A stretch of DNA of 64,000 nt from Mycobacterium sp. 1274761.0 (GCF_001668615.1 NZ_LZMC01000073.1:1-64000); one strand, 5' to 3'. Shown: positions 1 through 8,087, counted from the first letter of the stretch. Made by a program: numbers and translations. Notes: generated by a model from the sequence alone, not told the origin.

Positions 1-366
1 CGCGCAGGCGCAGATACAGTCCACGTGTGACCGAATACCAGACGATTACGCTCGAGCAGTCCGGCCCGATCGCGCGGCTCACGCTCAATCGGCCCGATGC
101 CGCAAACGGCATGAACGACATCATGACTCGCGAGCTGGCCGACGCAGCCGCCCGCTGTGACACCCCCGCGACGAAGGTCGTCGTGCTGACGGGCTCGGGC
201 CGATTCTTCAGCGCGGGAGGCGATCTCAAGTCCTTTGCGACGGCGCCCAGCCGGGGCAGCCACATCAAGGCCGTCGCCGACAGCCTGCACCGCGCGATCG
301 GGCCGGACTGCTCGAGCGTAATCGTCTGGTATTCGGTCACACGTGGACTGTATCTGCGCCTGCGCG
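1..366. repeat. Perfect 77-bp inverted repeat with 212-bp loop
   Basis: Bases 1-77 are the exact reverse complement of bases 290-366. The left arm carries the upstream region and first 17 codons of an enoyl-CoA hydratase gene; the right arm repeats the same bases backwards inside that gene. The arm reaches the first base of the window, so its full length is unknown. The match breaks exactly after base 77 and before base 290. This is either an inverted duplication formed by a fold-back event or a chimeric-read or assembly artefact; the sequence alone cannot tell. Confidence 0.93.
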
Positions 367-419
367 CCTGTCGTCGCACGTGGTCCCATTCCTGCGTTCA
401 CCTCGGTATGGCACTCTGA
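27..419 (+). pseudogene. Truncated enoyl-CoA hydratase/isomerase (crotonase family)
   Basis: A GTG start at 27 opens a crotonase-type reading frame. The first about 91 residues fit the family: the N-terminal strand LTLNRPDAANGMN and the oxyanion-hole segment GRFFSAGGDLK are clear. From about base 290 the frame enters the inverted copy of its own 5' end, so residues 92-130 are not hydratase sequence, and the frame stops at 419. A normal family member has about 250-270 residues, so the second oxyanion-hole region, the catalytic acid region and the C-terminal helices are missing. Known members hydrate or isomerise enoyl-CoA thioesters. This copy should be inactive. Genuine disruption or assembly error are both possible. 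Confidence 0.75.
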
Positions 420-451
420 GCTTCCCCGGCGTATCCACGACGAAGGTGCAT

Positions 452-1936
452 ATGGCTGCCAGCAAAGCGAAGACATCCCGGCATACCGAGATCGAGCGGA
501 AGTTCGACGTGATCGACTCGACGGTCTCGCCGTCATTCGAGGGGCTCTCGGCAGTGGCGCGGGTGGATCGGGCGCCGGTGCAGCGACTGGATGCCGTCTA
601 TTTCGACACACCGAACCACGACCTTGCCGCCCACCACGTGACACTGCGCAGGCGGACCGGCGGCACGGACGCGGGCTGGCATCTCAAACTGCCGGCCGGC
701 CCCGATACCCGAACCGAGGTGCGGGCCCCGCTCGGCGACGCCGACGACGAGGCGGTGCCCGACGATCTCAAGGACATCGTGCTCGCCATCGTCCGAAACC
801 GTCCGCTGGCGCCGGTAGCCAAGATCTCGACGTACCGGACTGTCACCGTCCTGTATGACGCGGACGGTTCGCCTCTCGCCGAGTTCAGTGACGATCAGGT
901 GACGGCCTCAGCCGTTGAGGGCGAGCAGCAGCAGTGGCGCGAGTGGGAGCTGGAACTGGCCGAAGGCGCTGATGCCTCCGACGGTCTGTTGGATCGGCTA
1001 TCGAACCGCCTGCAGGATGCCGGTGGCGTGCCCGCCGGGCACGGCTCGAAGCTTGCCCGCGTGCTGGCCAGCGATAACGACGAGGCGACGCAGCCACCGG
1101 ACGATCCGATCCACCGGGCAGTGGCCGAGCAGATCGACGAGCTGATCGAGTGGGACCGCGCGGTGCGGGCGGACGTCGATGACTCGGTGCATCAGATGCG
1201 GGTGACGACCCGCAAGATTCGCAGCCTGTTGCAGTCCTCGGAGGAGGCTTTCGGCATTTCGGACGACGCGTGGGTGCTCGACGAATTGCGCCAGCTCGCA
1301 GCAGTGCTCGGCGTGGCCCGTGACGCCGAGGTGCTGGCCCAGCGCTACGAGGAGGCCCTCAACGAGTTACCCGGGGAACTCGTGCGGGGCCCGGTACGGA
1401 AGCGGTTGATCGAGGGCGCGAAGCGCCGCTACAAGTCGGGTCTGCGGCGATCGCTCATCGCAATGCGTTCAGAGCGGTACTTCCGGCTGCTGGATGCGCT
1501 CGACGGGCTGGTCGCGGCTGAACCGGTGCAAACGACCGACGACGGCGAGTCGAAGACCGCGACCGTCGGCTCGGCATACAAGCGTGTGCGCAAAGCCGCC
1601 AAGAACGCAGCCGACGCCGCCGAAACCGACCGCGATGAAGCGCTGCACCGAATCCGCAAGGGCGCCAAGCGCCTTCGCTATACCGCGGCCGCAACGGGCG
1701 CCGACAAGGTCTCCGACCGGGCGAAGAGCATTCAGAGCCTGCTGGGTGACCACCAGGACAGCGTCGTCAGCCGCACTCATCTGGTTCAGCAGGCTGAAGC
1801 CGCTCACGCAGCCGGGGAGGACACCTTCACCTACGGCCTGCTGTATGCCCGCGAGGACGCGGTGGCCCGCGACGCGCGTGGGCGACTGGACAAGGCGCTG
1901 AAGAAGCTGGACAAGTCGGTGCGCAAGGCCCGCTAA
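452..1936 (+). CDS. CYTH and CHAD domain protein
   Basis: This 494-residue protein has an N-terminal CYTH (triphosphate tunnel) domain of about residues 10-205, starting with the ExExK signature EIERKF. A CHAD domain covers about residues 215-490 and is rich in conserved His, Arg and Lys (HQMRVTTRKIR, LHRIRKGAKRLRY). CYTH domains bind or hydrolyse triphosphate compounds and CHAD domains bind polyphosphate, so a role in polyphosphate or organic triphosphate metabolism is inferred. The ATG at 452 is chosen because GAAGGTG sits just upstream; an in-frame start at 380 lies in the inverted-repeat flank and lacks family similarity. It matches the M. tuberculosis Rv2226 position next to rnpB. The last codon lies 10 bp before the left attachment repeat of the island. 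Confidence 0.9.
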   Translation: MAASKAKTSRHTEIERKFDVIDSTVSPSFEGLSAVARVDRAPVQRLDAVYFDTPNHDLAAHHVTLRRRTGGTDAGWHLKLPAGPDTRTEVRAPLGDADDEAVPDDLKDIVLAIVRNRPLAPVAKISTYRTVTVLYDADGSPLAEFSDDQVTASAVEGEQQQWREWELELAEGADASDGLLDRLSNRLQDAGGVPAGHGSKLARVLASDNDEATQPPDDPIHRAVAEQIDELIEWDRAVRADVDDSVHQMRVTTRKIRSLLQSSEEAFGISDDAWVLDELRQLAAVLGVARDAEVLAQRYEEALNELPGELVRGPVRKRLIEGAKRRYKSGLRRSLIAMRSERYFRLLDALDGLVAAEPVQTTDDGESKTATVGSAYKRVRKAAKNAADAAETDRDEALHRIRKGAKRLRYTAAATGADKVSDRAKSIQSLLGDHQDSVVSRTHLVQQAEAAHAAGEDTFTYGLLYAREDAVARDARGRLDKALKKLDKSVRKAR

Positions 1937-1946
1937 CGCGAGGCGG

Positions 1947-1979
1947 GCGAACGAGTTGGCCTGTAAGCCGGATTCTGTT
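1947..1979 (+). repeat. Left attachment site (attL), duplicate of rnpB 3' end
   Basis: This 33-bp sequence matches the authentic rnpB 3' end at 4489-4521 except for one base (G at 1963 where the rnpB copy has A). The rest of rnpB is absent here. It marks the left edge of the integrated element, just after the CYTH/CHAD gene. Confidence 0.9.
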
Positions 1980-2291
1980 ATCTGGGCGTTTGCAGCGTTG
2001 GCTCCGTTGTGTATTCGCAGGTCAGATTGTTGACTTTGTTGGTCGCCGACGGCTGTTGTCGAACCTACTGCGGACGATCCGCGGACGGGCGGGCGCTCCG
2101 CCGGGCCTGTCGCACGGGCCGGGCAAATCCCCAGGCTCGATGGGCCGAATTGCCCCCCGCGGCCTCCGACCAAAATTGTGGTTGGGAGTCGACCACTTCC
2201 TGTCACAAGAGAGGGAGTCCGTATATGGCTGACTTCGGGATCAACGACGGCGCGGGCTACCCTGTCTGAGTTTTTGCGAGCAGTCTCGCCA
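1980..2291. other. Left end of the island, no convincing gene
   Basis: About 310 bp without a gene I can support. The first half is GC-rich, the second half markedly less so. A 14-codon frame begins with ATG at 2225 after an AGAGAGGGAG run and ends at 2269; it could be the stub of a lost gene. Nothing else is recognised. Confidence 0.4.
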
Positions 2292-2813
2292 TCAGCCGCC
2301 CGCTTTCATAAAGACTTTCATGAGTTGTGGTGTCAATTCGTCCACGAAAGAACCGGGTACTGGGAAGCGATTGGCAATTTCGAATTCATGGCTGATGTGC
2401 GCTTCCGTATATTCGCCAACAGCTTCCGGAAGTTCCACGGCTCGAATGGTGTAACCACGAAGGCTGCCCCAATCTAACTCGACACTCCCTGATGATCCCG
2501 GTCGATAGCCTTCTCTAGGTCGCGCCCCAACGGCGACGAGGTCTATTGGACCCGTGAACGATTGGGTGCGGTGGTCGGACTCGAGTGGTGACTTCTGGGA
2601 TCTGTTCCTCGCCGGCTGCTACTGGTGGAGGCTGAGTTTGATCTGACCCCTCGTCTGGCGATTGCTGATGTAGATCTCATCCAAGCCCCGTTCATTGCTG
2701 TGGCCTTTCACGGTCCATGTCAGTGAACGCGGGCCGTCGAGTGCGCCTGCAGCGAAATTGATGATGCCGGGGCTCTCAAGGGTGATCGGCTCGGGCGGTA
2801 TGAGCGTCGCCAT
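2292..2813 (-). pseudogene. Hypothetical protein gene with in-frame amber codon
   Basis: Reading the minus strand from ATG at 2813, 64 codons run to a TAG at 2619-2621. The same frame then stays open for another 108 codons to TGA at 2292-2294. The downstream half looks truly coding (stretches such as DWGSLRGYTIRAVELPEA and NRFPVPGSFVDELTPQ), and codon context suggests CAG became TAG. The intact product would be about 173 residues. I do not recognise the family and see no signal peptide or membrane segment. It lies downstream of, and in the same direction as, the exported-protein gene 2977-3288. No strong ribosome-binding site precedes 2813. Most likely a recent pseudogene; readthrough or a sequencing error are alternatives. 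Confidence 0.6.
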
Positions 2814-2976
2814 GCAGCAGAGGCTATCCCAGCGGTCGTCGATCAGCCGGTAGGGCTAGCAGGCAAACGGCTGACCAGTCGGCCGCAGTGATCGCGTAAT
2901 CCGGATGCAACTCGTAGCCCGCGATTTCGCGCTTAATGATCGGCCTTCAAGCCCCTTCACGCTGAACGGTTCTTCT

Positions 2977-3288
2977 TTAAGACATGGTGAGGGTGTAACC
3001 GTTCCGGTTCGTGAACGTGATGCCGTCCACGGTCCAGATGCCATTCGAATCAAGCCACTTGTCCCCTGCCCAGTGGAACTCGTCAGGTCCCTTGTTGGTA
3101 ACCCACGCGAAGCAGGCCGGGCCGCAGTCCAGCGCCACCCCCACGTGCCATACCGTCCCGTCCTGTTCGGTGACCGTGTGCGATCCGGGCGTGACGGGAA
3201 CGGGCGGCGGGTCATCGGCCAGCGCGGGGGCGGCTAGCGCGATCGAGCTTGCGGTGAGTGCCAGCGCTGCCGCCAATGTCTTCTTCAT
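2977..3288 (-). CDS. Small exported protein of unknown function
   Basis: This 103-residue protein starts with a textbook Sec signal peptide (MKKTLAAALALTASSIALA, then a probable cleavage after PALA-D at about residue 25). The mature part is about 78 residues with two Cys (CGPAC) that could form a disulfide, and many Trp, Gly and Thr residues. The ATG at 3288 is preceded by GGGAGGG at ideal spacing, so expression is plausible. It resembles the many small secreted mycobacterial proteins but I cannot name a family. It is the only apparently intact gene of the rnpB-integrated element. Confidence 0.75.
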   Translation of the reverse strand: MKKTLAAALALTASSIALAAPALADDPPPVPVTPGSHTVTEQDGTVWHVGVALDCGPACFAWVTNKGPDEFHWAGDKWLDSNGIWTVDGITFTNRNGYTLTMS

Positions 3289-3669
3289 AATTTCCCTCCC
3301 GTTGGTAGCTGCCTGCCAAGTCGATGATTAACGCTGTGGCAGCTAATTAGCCCCCCTCAACGCAAGGTAGCGCGCTGGGCAGCATGATCACAGCTACTTC
3401 TCGGGCATTACTCTCGCAGTACTTGCATAAGCAAAAGCAGCGAACATTTCACCAGCAAGAAAAGGGTTCGCGGCCTCATAACTTGGTGGGACGCAGGTAC
3501 CACTTTCGAACCTTTTGTTCATTCCCAGCCACTCACAGAAAGAGTTTGAACGCCGATTCCAAGAAGCTGGGTCCGTTGTTGAGCTACGGGTTCTAGGCTT
3601 CCAATGAAGCAGCAGGTGGCGAATGGACCACTTCCTCGGCCTCGATCAAGTCTTGGGATTGGTACATGA
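3289..3669. other. Non-coding, A+T-richer stretch of the island
   Basis: About 380 bp between the exported-protein gene and the integrase remnant. Base composition is clearly less GC-rich than the chromosome on either side. The short open frames on both strands have no recognisable content or good ribosome-binding sites. The missing N-terminal part of the integrase would be expected here but cannot be read in any frame. Confidence 0.5.
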
Positions 3670-4810
3670 AGAATTGAGTGGCACCGCACACGTTCGGACG
3701 AGTTGGCACCGGCCACGGTCGGAGTGGTCCACGGCCTCGTTTCCACGGTGATGAAGTCGGCGATCCGCGATCCGCGATCGGCGGATCGCGTCGAACCCTT
3801 GCGACGGAACGAAATTGCCGAAGGTCCAGCGCCCGCAAATTGTGCCACTCACGACCGAGCAGGTGTCCGCGGTTCGCGCAGAACTGCCGCCGGAGCTACA
3901 GGTGCTCGTCACATTGGCCGCGGGAACCGGGATGCGCCAGGGCGAATGCTTCGGGCTGACGGTCGACCGCGTTCGGTTCCTCGAGCGGACCGCGATGGTG
4001 GACCGGCAGCTCGTCACGGTGCAAGGCGAAGCGCCGACCCTGGGACCACCCGAGACGAGGGCGAGCAATCGGACGATCCCGCTCCCCCAGGTCGTTGTCG
4101 ACGCGCTCGCGGCGCACCTAGCGGCGTTTCCTGCCGAGCCGGACGGCCTGGTGTTCAAACTGGCGAGCAAGCCGATCACCCGGCAGGCCTTCGGCCACAA
4201 GTGGCGTCCAGCAGTCGAGGCCGCGGGACTTCCGGCCGGGACAGGCTTCAACGCGCTTCGCCACTACTACGCAAGCCTGCTCATCCGGCACGGCGAGAGC
4301 GTGAAAACAGTTCAGGCGCGCGTCGGTCACGCAAGCGCAGTCGAGACGCTGGACACCTACAGCCACCTGTGGCCGGATTCTGACGACCGGACGCGCGACG
4401 CCATCGACTCCGTGCTCCGGAATAACTGCGGACGCACTGCGGACGACCTCCACCCAGACGAGCTAAACATGCAGTTCAGAGAGTTAGCGCGAACGAGTTG
4501 GCCTATAAGCCGGATTCTGTTCCTCACCGCCGCGAACTACCACGGCGATGAGGCGGCGACCATCCATCTGGGCACACCGTCACCGGGTGCCTCGAGCGGC
4601 CTACCCGCAGGCTCGGGCGAGCAACCCTCGAGCGCCTGCGCAGCCGCACCAGGTGCGACCTCTTGGCCTTGCTTCGGGTGGGGTTTGCCTAGCCATCCCG
4701 GTCACCCGGAATGCTGGTGCGCGCTTACCGCACCGTTTCACCCTTACCACCGTTGGTGGCGGTCTGTTTTCTGTGGCACTTTCCCGCGAGTCACCTCGGA
4801 TTGCCGTTAG
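3670..4810 (+). pseudogene. Tyrosine recombinase (phage-type integrase), truncated and frameshifted
   Basis: The catalytic domain is recognisable: box I arginine in GTGMRQGE, the box II segment FNALRHYYAS, GHASAVETLD and the Tyr nucleophile in TYSHLW. The N-terminal part is missing: upstream reading in the first frame ends at a stop at 3667-3669. The conserved linker is split. MKSAIRD (from 3751) is in one frame and RRIASNPCDGTKLPK in the next, because a 7-bp unit (gcgatcc) occurs twice at 3760-3773; removing one copy restores a normal family sequence. At the 3' end the frame has no stop before the attachment core and continues through antisense rnpB to 4810. The family cuts and rejoins DNA at att sites; this copy is probably dead. 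Confidence 0.85.
4489..4521 (+). repeat. Right attachment site (attR) within rnpB
   Basis: This is the authentic 3' end of rnpB (on the minus strand), repeated at 1947-1979. Because the element entered here, the right copy completes the RNA gene, and the CTTATAG version of the 3' segment is retained. The integrase frame runs straight into it. Confidence 0.88.
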
Positions 4811-4886
4811 CAATCACCCTGCTCTGTGAAGTCCGGACTTTCCTCGGACCCTCGGGTCCGCGGCCGCCCAGCCAACTCGTTCGCCC
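4489..4886 (-). ncRNA. rnpB: RNase P RNA (type A)
   Basis: The minus strand carries the full RNase P RNA: a 5' end near 4886 (GGGCGAACGAGUUGG), the conserved GAGGAAAGUCCGGACUUC segment, the ACAGAAAAC and GGUAAGGGUGAAACGGUGC regions, and the 3' end GAACAGAAUCCGGCUUAUAGG pairing back with the 5' end. About 398 nt is normal for actinobacteria. It is the catalytic RNA that trims tRNA 5' leaders. Integration of the element at its 3' end has left the sequence complete. End positions are approximate to a few bases. Confidence 0.95.
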
Positions 4887-4890
4887 GTAC

Positions 4891-4896
4891 ATAATA
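4891..4896 (-). promoter_or_regulatory. Probable -10 box of rnpB
   Basis: Read on the minus strand, TATTAT ends 4 bases before the likely rnpB 5' end at 4886. A clear -35 hexamer is not evident. The box lies only a few bases from the divergent AraC gene start at 4902. Confidence 0.5.
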
Positions 4897-4901
4897 TTCC
4901 T

Positions 4902-5354
4902 GTGGCGCAGGTTGTTCCGGCCCGTTATCTGCAACGGGCCAAGGATCTGGTCGATTCGCGCTATGCCGAGACGATCACCGTCGATGATCTGGCGGCCGCC
5001 GCGGGTCTGTCGCGGGCACATTTCAGCCGGATGTTCACTCGGACATTCGGCGAGTCGCCGCGCTCCTACCTGCAGACTCGGCGACTGGAGCGGGCTGCGG
5101 CGCTGCTGCGCTACACCGACCGATCGGTGGCCGACATCTGTGTGATGGTGGGCCTGCAGAGCGTCGGGTCGTTCACGACGAGCTTTGCCCGGGTGTACGG
5201 CCTGACGCCGGCCGCCTATCGGGCCAGCATGCCGCCGGCGCTGATGCATGCCCGGGTGCCGAGTTGCATCCTGGCGCGCGATACCCGGCCACTACCCGAC
5301 AGTCGGGTCAAGACAGCACACGGGGAGAAGACGAGCGCCGACCGCCGACCGTAG
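4902..5354 (+). CDS. AraC-family transcriptional regulator
   Basis: This 150-residue protein is almost entirely an AraC-type DNA-binding domain with two helix-turn-helix units, residues 8-107: first VDDLAAAAGLSRAHFSRMF, then VADICVMVGLQSVGSFTTSF, ending in the AraC signature FARVYGLTPAAYR. There is no N-terminal ligand-binding domain, so it is a minimal member. The GTG at 4902 is the only start that keeps the first helix. The VOC protein gene begins 10 bp after its stop, a pairing common in actinobacteria, so the two are probably co-transcribed and the regulator may control its neighbour. The gene starts inside the upstream region of the divergent rnpB. Confidence 0.9.
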   Translation: MAQVVPARYLQRAKDLVDSRYAETITVDDLAAAAGLSRAHFSRMFTRTFGESPRSYLQTRRLERAAALLRYTDRSVADICVMVGLQSVGSFTTSFARVYGLTPAAYRASMPPALMHARVPSCILARDTRPLPDSRVKTAHGEKTSADRRP

Positions 5355-5364
5355 CGTCGGGTCC

Positions 5365-5799
5365 ATGATGAGAATCGGCAGCGCCCACCTATGGGTCCAT
5401 GATCAAGAAGTCGCCTTGAAGTTCTGGACCGAGAAGGTCGGCATGGAGGTGCGTGAAGATGTCTCCTTCCCCGAGGAGATGGGCGACTTCCGCTGGCTGA
5501 CCGTCGGCCCGCCGGGCCAGGACGACGTCAACCTGGTGCTGATGGCGGTGCCGGGTGAGCCCGTGATGGATGAGGCCACCCGCAAGCAGGTGCTGGATCT
5601 CACCGCAAAGGGCTTCGCGGGCACCGTCTTTCTGGTGACCGACGACATCGACAAGTCGTACCGGGAGATGACGGCACGCGGCGTGGAGTTCAACGAGCCG
5701 CCCAATCAGATGCCCTACGGCATCGACTCGGGTTTCCGCGACCCCTCCGGCAACAGTGTCCGCCTCACGCAGTTGGCGGAGAACTGGCCAAACACTTAG
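5365..5799 (+). CDS. VOC (glyoxalase/bleomycin resistance) family protein
   Basis: A 144-residue protein with the two beta-alpha-beta-beta-beta modules of the vicinal oxygen chelate fold: the first starts IGSAHLWVHDQEVALKFW, the second GTVFLVTDDIDKSYREM and ends FRDPSGNSVRLTQL. Family members are metal-dependent lyases, isomerases or dioxygenases, or antibiotic-binding proteins; the substrate here cannot be read from the sequence. The ATG at 5365 (a second ATG follows at 5368) is preferred over upstream starts that overlap the AraC gene. It is probably co-transcribed with the AraC gene. The 3' end overlaps the convergent acyltransferase gene by 4 bp. Confidence 0.88.
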   Translation: MMRIGSAHLWVHDQEVALKFWTEKVGMEVREDVSFPEEMGDFRWLTVGPPGQDDVNLVLMAVPGEPVMDEATRKQVLDLTAKGFAGTVFLVTDDIDKSYREMTARGVEFNEPPNQMPYGIDSGFRDPSGNSVRLTQLAENWPNT

Positions 5800-7187
5800 G
5801 CGGGCGCCTCCGCGCCCGCGGCTTCTCGCATTTCGGCGAAAGCCGCGGCGAAGGCGTCGGTCAGGTCGTGAGGATCCCGCAGCGTGGCGTCGTCGGTGAG
5901 AACCGCGATACTCAACTGGTCGACGTAACTCCAGACGGTGATGTTCAGCGGGGCGCCCGCGGCGATAGGCCCAACCGAGTAGAACTCCGTCACCACGGCG
6001 CCCGCGACGCTTCCCTGTTTGCGTGGCCCCGGCACGTTGGAGACGATCAGGTTGAACAGTCGGTTGGGCGCTTCGCGCCGCGACATCAATCCGAATACCA
6101 GTCGGGTCATCGCGTGAGGTATGAACTCCAACCACTGGCCGACGAGGGTCGGACCGAGCAGTTCGTGGTCTTCCTTCGCGATGCGTGTCGATGTCCGTAT
6201 CAGGTCCAGCCGCTGTACCGGGTCAGCAATCTGAACGGGCAGCGAGACGAGCATTGTGGCCAAGGCATTGCCGGCGATCCGGTCCGGCGACGTGTCGGTA
6301 GACGCGGGGACCGACGCAATCAGCGGCTGGTCGGTGTGGTCGCCGTAGAGCAGCAGCAGGCGCCTCAGCGCGCCCGCGGCGGTGGCAAGCACCACGTCGT
6401 TGACCGTCGCGTCGAGCTTTTTGCTGATCGCTTTGACGTCCCCGAATGGCAGCGCGGCGCTGGCGAACATCCGTCCCGGCGCCACCTTGTGGTTGAAGAA
6501 CGTGGGCGGCGGGTTGAACTGGGCCGCCAGCTGGGGGTGGCGGCGACGTTGTCGTATCCGGCGCTGCAGCCGGTAGGCGCCGCCCACACCGGCGCGCACC
6601 GCCGACGGGAGGTTCCGCATCCGCGTGACGTGGTCGCGCGCAGCGAATGTAACCACTTCACGTGTGGTCGGCGGCCGCGTCGTCTCGGTGTGCTGCTGCG
6701 GGGGCGCATCGTCGGGCCAATCGACGGTGCGCGCCATCAGATTTGCCGACGCAACACCGTCGGCGAGAACATGGTGCACCTTGCCGATCACCGCGATCTG
6801 GTCATCTGCGAGCCCCTCGGCGTAGTAGAACTGCCACAACGGACGGCGGCGATCCACCGCCGTACTGGCGATGTCGCCGATCACCGCATCGAGTTGCCGA
6901 CGACCGCCGGGCGCGGGCACCTGTACCCGTTTGAGGTGGTAGTCCAGGTCGAGTTCGGCGTTCTCCCGCCAGATCGGGCGATGTAATCGCCACGGCACCG
7001 AAGCCAACTGATACCTCAGCGGTTCAAGCACCGGCAGCCGCGAGCGGAACACCTCGCGGAACGCCTCGAACGACGGCGTGCCCTCGAACGCGCTGGTGTC
7101 GACGACAGCCACCTTCAAGGTGTGCTGGTGCACGTTCGGCGTTTCGCTGGCCAGCATCAGGACGTCCCAGCCGCTGAGTCGCTTCAC
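5796..7187 (-). CDS. Wax ester synthase/diacylglycerol acyltransferase (WS/DGAT) family
   Basis: The 463-residue protein begins with the WS/DGAT N-terminus (RLSGWDVLMLASETPNVHQH) and has the catalytic HHxxxDG motif as HHVLADGVA near residue 139. The C-terminal half has the family segments NDVVLATAAGALRRLL and NVPGPRKQ. Such enzymes esterify long-chain acyl-CoA to diacylglycerol or fatty alcohol and build storage lipid; mycobacteria carry many paralogues. The start is GTG at 7187. The alpha/beta hydrolase gene ends 6 bp upstream, so the two form an operon, consistent with a lipid ester synthesis/turnover pair. Which lipid is made cannot be told. Confidence 0.93.
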   Translation of the reverse strand: MKRLSGWDVLMLASETPNVHQHTLKVAVVDTSAFEGTPSFEAFREVFRSRLPVLEPLRYQLASVPWRLHRPIWRENAELDLDYHLKRVQVPAPGGRRQLDAVIGDIASTAVDRRRPLWQFYYAEGLADDQIAVIGKVHHVLADGVASANLMARTVDWPDDAPPQQHTETTRPPTTREVVTFAARDHVTRMRNLPSAVRAGVGGAYRLQRRIRQRRRHPQLAAQFNPPPTFFNHKVAPGRMFASAALPFGDVKAISKKLDATVNDVVLATAAGALRRLLLLYGDHTDQPLIASVPASTDTSPDRIAGNALATMLVSLPVQIADPVQRLDLIRTSTRIAKEDHELLGPTLVGQWLEFIPHAMTRLVFGLMSRREAPNRLFNLIVSNVPGPRKQGSVAGAVVTEFYSVGPIAAGAPLNITVWSYVDQLSIAVLTDDATLRDPHDLTDAFAAAFAEMREAAGAEAPA

Positions 7188-7193
7188 CTTCGA

Positions 7194-8087
7194 CTACCTG
7201 GCCGACCGCTCCTGGTGCTGCGCGCGGGGAAGTCGCTGATGCACTGATCGAAGCGCCCGCCGCAGCCCCGGTACGAACGCGGCAGGCTGCAGCGTGCACC
7301 CGGCGTGGCCGGCCTCGACAGGCACCATCTCGGCGTCGGGGATCTGCTCGGCCAACCACTGCTGGCGTCGAACGCCGAAGGCGCGATCCTTCATGGTGAC
7401 GACCACCGCGGTGGGCACATCGATCTGTCCGACCCAGGGAGTCGAGTCGAACCGGACGACTTCGGCGATCGCTCGGCTGATGCCGCCGGGAGACGTGGCG
7501 CGCAGTTGGCCAATCACCCACCGGTGATCAGAGAGCCACCCGTCGGTGACAGCCGAGGCCGGTCCGCAGGGCCGTGGCGCGGGACTGAGGGTTTCCATCA
7601 GCGCCGCGAAGAGTCCCGTGGCGACCCGCTCGTAGCGGGCGCGGCTGACCGCTGCTGCCGCAGCGCAGAGCACCAGTCCGTCGACCCGGTCCCGGTGGCG
7701 TCTCCAAACCAATTGTGCGACAAGCGATCCCATCGAGTAACCTACCGGCACGAAGCTCGGGATGTCGAGGGCGTCTGCCAATGCGGCGACGTCGTCGGCG
7801 CAGTCCTCGAGCAGCATTCTCGGCGGTGAGATGCCCTGTCCATGGCAGCGCTGGTCGAACACGACGACACGGCCGAACTCGCGCACGACATCCAGTGCCG
7901 GATACCACGTCATCAATCCTGTGCACGCCAGCGAGTGCAGCAGCACGAAGGTCGGGCCGTTGCAGGGCCCGCTGTCGACGACATAGGTGCTCCCGCGCCC
8001 GGGCAGGTCGACGACGACGCCGGCGGGAATGCGGGCGGCGGAAGCCAACGCGGGCACCTGCGGTAACCGCGGCATCGGGAGGCGCAT
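7194..8087 (-). CDS. Alpha/beta hydrolase
   Basis: A 297-residue alpha/beta hydrolase fold protein. The nucleophile elbow is GYSMGS, the oxyanion segment is LLHSLACTG, VVVFDQRCHGQG is the next strand, and the catalytic His lies in EAGHAGCTLQPAAF near the C-terminus. The substrate is unknown; lipase, esterase or haloperoxidase-like activity are all possible. The ATG at 8087 is chosen over a TTG four codons upstream. It is the first gene of a two-gene operon with the WS/DGAT acyltransferase and is divergent from the 2-oxoglutarate oxygenase gene, with about 140 bp between them for promoters. Confidence 0.87.
   Translation of the reverse strand: MRLPMPRLPQVPALASAARIPAGVVVDLPGRGSTYVVDSGPCNGPTFVLLHSLACTGLMTWYPALDVVREFGRVVVFDQRCHGQGISPPRMLLEDCADDVAALADALDIPSFVPVGYSMGSLVAQLVWRRHRDRVDGLVLCAAAAAVSRARYERVATGLFAALMETLSPAPRPCGPASAVTDGWLSDHRWVIGQLRATSPGGISRAIAEVVRFDSTPWVGQIDVPTAVVVTMKDRAFGVRRQQWLAEQIPDAEMVPVEAGHAGCTLQPAAFVPGLRRALRSVHQRLPRAQHQERSAR

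Larger units (their letters stand above)
1947..4521. mobile_element. Decayed integrative element in the 3' end of rnpB
   Basis: The segment is bounded by two 33-bp direct copies of the rnpB 3' end (1947-1979 and 4489-4521, one mismatch) and carries a tyrosine recombinase gene immediately inside the right copy. That is the classic arrangement for site-specific integration that leaves the target RNA gene intact. Cargo is small: a gene with an internal stop codon (2292-2813), an exported protein (2977-3288) and non-coding DNA visibly richer in A+T than the flanks. The integrase is frameshifted and lacks its N-terminus, and no excisionase is seen. The element is therefore probably immobile now. 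Phage remnant and integrative plasmid remnant are both possible origins. Confidence 0.85.

Noticed and set aside
1469..2206. 245-codon minus-strand frame over the CYTH/CHAD gene and left island end
   Set aside because: Antisense to a well-supported gene and crosses the att site; composition is of shadow type.
2856..3215. 119-codon minus-strand frame overlapping the exported protein
   Set aside because: The competing frame 2977-3288 has a signal peptide and good ribosome-binding site; this one has neither.
3384..3596. 70-codon plus-strand frame in the island
   Set aside because: No ribosome-binding site or recognisable content; likely chance in A+T-richer DNA.
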